A DNA stretch of 8,104 nt from Coriobacteriaceae bacterium (GTDB lineage Bacteria; Actinomycetota; Coriobacteriia; Coriobacteriales; Eggerthellaceae), in assembly GCA_015062635.1 (NCBI GenBank), contig SUUF01000007.1, positions 5,766 through 13,869 on the forward strand, in the 5' to 3' direction. A program made the translations under genes and the position numbers. The notes beneath the pieces were generated by a model, which had not been told where the DNA came from, searched no databases, and saw only the letters and a list, made by a program, of their open reading frames with translations. Of this stretch, positions 6,920 to 8,104 are shown in pieces. The stretch's first letter is position 1; each line of letters begins with the position of its first letter.

Positions 6920-7735
6920 CTATTTTTCGTACAAGTCGAACTTCTTCTTGATCCACTTCTTGCTGTAGTGGGTAATCTTGGCTTCCTTTTTCCAGGAAAT
7001 ATCGAAAACGCTCCACTTGTTCTTTACCTTGTGGTGCGCGTAGCTCGCGTCATAGTATTTGCCGTCTATCTTGCAAACGCCATGGCGATGATGCGGCCTC
7101 TTCAGGCAGACGATCTTCGGGTTGTAGCCAATCTCCTTGGCCAGGGCCCCAAATGCCGATGCGAAGCCGTAGCAGCAGCCCCGGTGCTTGGTCAGCATTA
7201 TGTAGCCCACGCGGTGCATGCCCTCCCTGTCAAGGGTGGGATATATGGTGCTGTATCTGATGGTTGACTTGTTGCAGCAGTACGAGAAGGCCTTCTTCAG
7301 GCGTTTGTTCTTGCCGACAGACGTGTCGTAGAGCCTCAGCTTCTTGGCGGTCTTCATAGCCGCGATCTTGAGCTTGGTGGTGTAGTTGTCAACGGCCGCC
7401 CCGGACCTGCCGAACCTGATGCCCTGCACGGTCTTGTTTCTTACGGGAACCTCGGATTCGCCCTTGAAGTAATACAGCTTGTTTCCCGCGACGACAAAGC
7501 CGTCATGCTTCACCTGGACGTTCGTTATCTTCACCGGCTTCGCGGTGACTTCATAGTAGTATTTCAGGTCGGCGCTTGATTTCACGACACCGGCATGCGG
7601 TGCGGCAGCGCTCGGGCTTTGTTCCGAGCCGTATGCATGCTCAGGCGAGTTGCCAAGAGCCAGCATAAACACCAAGGCGATAAGCGCAGCCAATGCAGCG
7701 GGCATCGGCATGCGTCTACTTGAAGAGGCATCCAC
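6920..7735 (-). CDS. Secreted transglutaminase-like cysteine enzyme (first copy)
   Basis: 271-aa exported protein. The start is GTG (7735): an in-frame TAG lies just upstream, no other upstream start is possible, and AAGAGG precedes it. Residues 1-36 form a signal peptide with a likely cut after AYG. Residues about 76-106 (GFVVAGNKLYYF and on) resemble one copy of the YYF/KN-type repeats of wall-associated proteins. The transglutaminase-like core follows: HRGCCYGFASAFGALAKEIGY (184-204), where C188 aligns with the catalytic Cys of the other copy, and H218 in RHGVCKIDGKYY. The Asp is D229 (YYDASY) or D245 (VFDISW). It has six Cys in all (153, 154, 187, 188, 210, 221), unusual beside its one-Cys mature paralogue, so disulfides are possible. 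The base composition looks more AT-rich than the downstream genes by eye. It is the first gene of the co-directional run. Substrate unknown. Confidence 0.85.
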   Translation of the reverse strand: MDASSSRRMPMPAALAALIALVFMLALGNSPEHAYGSEQSPSAAAPHAGVVKSSADLKYYYEVTAKPVKITNVQVKHDGFVVAGNKLYYFKGESEVPVRNKTVQGIRFGRSGAAVDNYTTKLKIAAMKTAKKLRLYDTSVGKNKRLKKAFSYCCNKSTIRYSTIYPTLDREGMHRVGYIMLTKHRGCCYGFASAFGALAKEIGYNPKIVCLKRPHHRHGVCKIDGKYYDASYAHHKVKNKWSVFDISWKKEAKITHYSKKWIKKKFDLYEK

Positions 7736-7894
7736 GATCCTCTTGCTCCCCCCCTATTAGAAACGCATTGAAATCGCTGCTCTCGGCGACGATCTTTCGC
7801 CTTTACCCGACGGACTCTTGGGCTCTGGGCACCTTCGCCCATTCAGAGCCGACAACCGTCAAGCCGCGATGCCATGCGCAATTGCATCGCGACT
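7736..7894 (-). ncRNA. Structured 5' leader of the secreted cassette (candidate cis-regulatory RNA)
   Basis: This non-coding stretch precedes the GTG start. In minus-strand order it holds three stems. First, CGCGATGC (7884-7891) pairs with GCATCGCG (7865-7872) around 11 nt. Second, GGCUCU-GAAU-GGGC-GAAGGU-GCCC-AGAGCC (7850-7821) is itself bracketed by GACGG (7860-7856 region) and CCGUC (7813-7809 region). Third, GGCGA (7801-7797) pairs with TCGCC (7789-7785) around 7 nt. The rest runs into a G-rich tract and the AAGAGG site. Several nested stems in about 130 nt suggest a regulatory leader. I compared it by eye with the common riboswitch consensus patterns I know and found no match. No U-tract follows the stems, so any control would more likely act on translation. 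Confidence 0.4.
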
Positions 7895-7923
7895 ATGTTA
7901 TCACTTGATACGAAGAGTCGAAA
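7895..7923 (-). promoter_or_regulatory. Candidate promoter of the secreted cassette
   Basis: On the minus strand an extended -10 TGATAACAT (hexamer TAACAT at 7900-7895, four of six matches to consensus) lies 17 bp after a weak -35 TTTCGA (7923-7918). A second possible -10, TATGAT (7928-7923, five of six), overlaps it with a poor -35. This is the most AT-rich part of the upstream region, and transcription from here would place all three leader stems in the 5' UTR. The hexamers are not strong and the call is tentative. Confidence 0.35.
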
Positions 7924-7963
7924 TCATAACATCCACTTTAAGAGAGGTCGCTGGTGGTCAGTT

Positions 7964-8104
7964 GGGGACATACATGTGCCGCCCGGGGACATACATGTGT
8001 CGCCCGGGGACATACATGTGTCGCCCGGGGACATACATGTGCCGCCCGGGGACATACATGTGCCGCCCGGGGACATACATGTGCCGCCCGGGGACATACA
8101 TGTG
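7964..8104. repeat. 21-bp tandem repeat array, seven copies to the window edge
   Basis: A 15-bp core, GGGGACATACATGTG, occurs seven times without any mismatch, starting at 7964, 7985, 8006, 8027, 8048, 8069 and 8090. The six linkers are CCGCCC (four times) or TCGCCC (second and third). The period is exactly 21 bp. The last core ends on the final base of the window, so the array continues or stops outside and its full length is unknown. Each unit contains the palindrome ACATGT, and each junction the palindrome CCCGGG. It is not a CRISPR: the spacers are only 6 bp and nearly identical. It lies upstream of the candidate promoter, separated by about 40 bp. It may be a satellite-like or REP-type intergenic element. 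Confidence 0.95.

Noticed and set aside
5867..7267. A 466-codon plus-strand open frame
   Set aside because: It overlaps three signal-peptide-bearing minus-strand genes in antisense and crosses their intergenic gaps, and no ribosome binding site or protein family is visible.
7582..7842. An 86-codon minus-strand frame covering the leader and the start of the first transglutaminase-like gene
   Set aside because: It overlaps a confirmed signal peptide in another frame, is Arg-rich without a domain, and lies over the leader stems.
7856..7891. TTGACG at the base of the first leader stem as a -35 box
   Set aside because: The hexamer is good, but no -10-like sequence lies 16 to 18 bp downstream; that stretch is the GC-rich second stem.
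7964..8104. CRISPR array
   Set aside because: The supposed spacers are 6 bp and nearly identical, the repeat is 15 bp, and no cas gene is present. It is a simple tandem repeat.

Overview
The window looks like chromosomal DNA from a high-GC, monoderm gut-type actinobacterium. My best guess is the Coriobacteriia (Eggerthellaceae-like). This is an inference from GC-rich coding, the strong purine-rich ribosome binding sites, secreted BspA-like and transglutaminase-like proteins, and the style of the lipoprotein. No rRNA, tRNA or other taxonomic marker is present.

All seven supported genes lie on the minus strand, so transcription runs from right to left. From the right edge: a 21-bp tandem repeat array (7964-8104, cut by the window end); a gene-free leader of about 230 bp with a possible promoter and three stem-loops (7736-7963); a secreted transglutaminase-like protein; a small secreted BspA-type leucine-rich-repeat protein; a second secreted transglutaminase-like protein; an MBOAT membrane acyltransferase; an AlgJ/DHHW-type SGNH acyltransferase; a lipoprotein; and acetate kinase, followed by a clear intrinsic terminator at 5-36.

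The genes form three groups. (1) A secreted cassette at 6920-7735, 6077-6871 and 5326-6021: two Cys-His-Asp transglutaminase-fold enzymes flank a Lys-rich LRR protein, with short gaps. (2) A polymer O-acylation module at 3715-5226, 2176-3705 and 1444-2172: MBOAT, SGNH partner and lipoprotein are almost overlapping (gaps of 9 and 3 bp), as expected for a co-translated envelope machine that passes acyl groups across the membrane to an extracellular glycan. (3) ackA, 148 bp further on, with its own hairpin-containing leader and terminator; it is probably a separate housekeeping unit.

The items most worth a second look are the 21-bp array, the structured leader in front of the secreted cassette, and the possibility that groups 1 and 2 together form one surface-modification system. 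Only the protein families are well supported; the joint function is inference.
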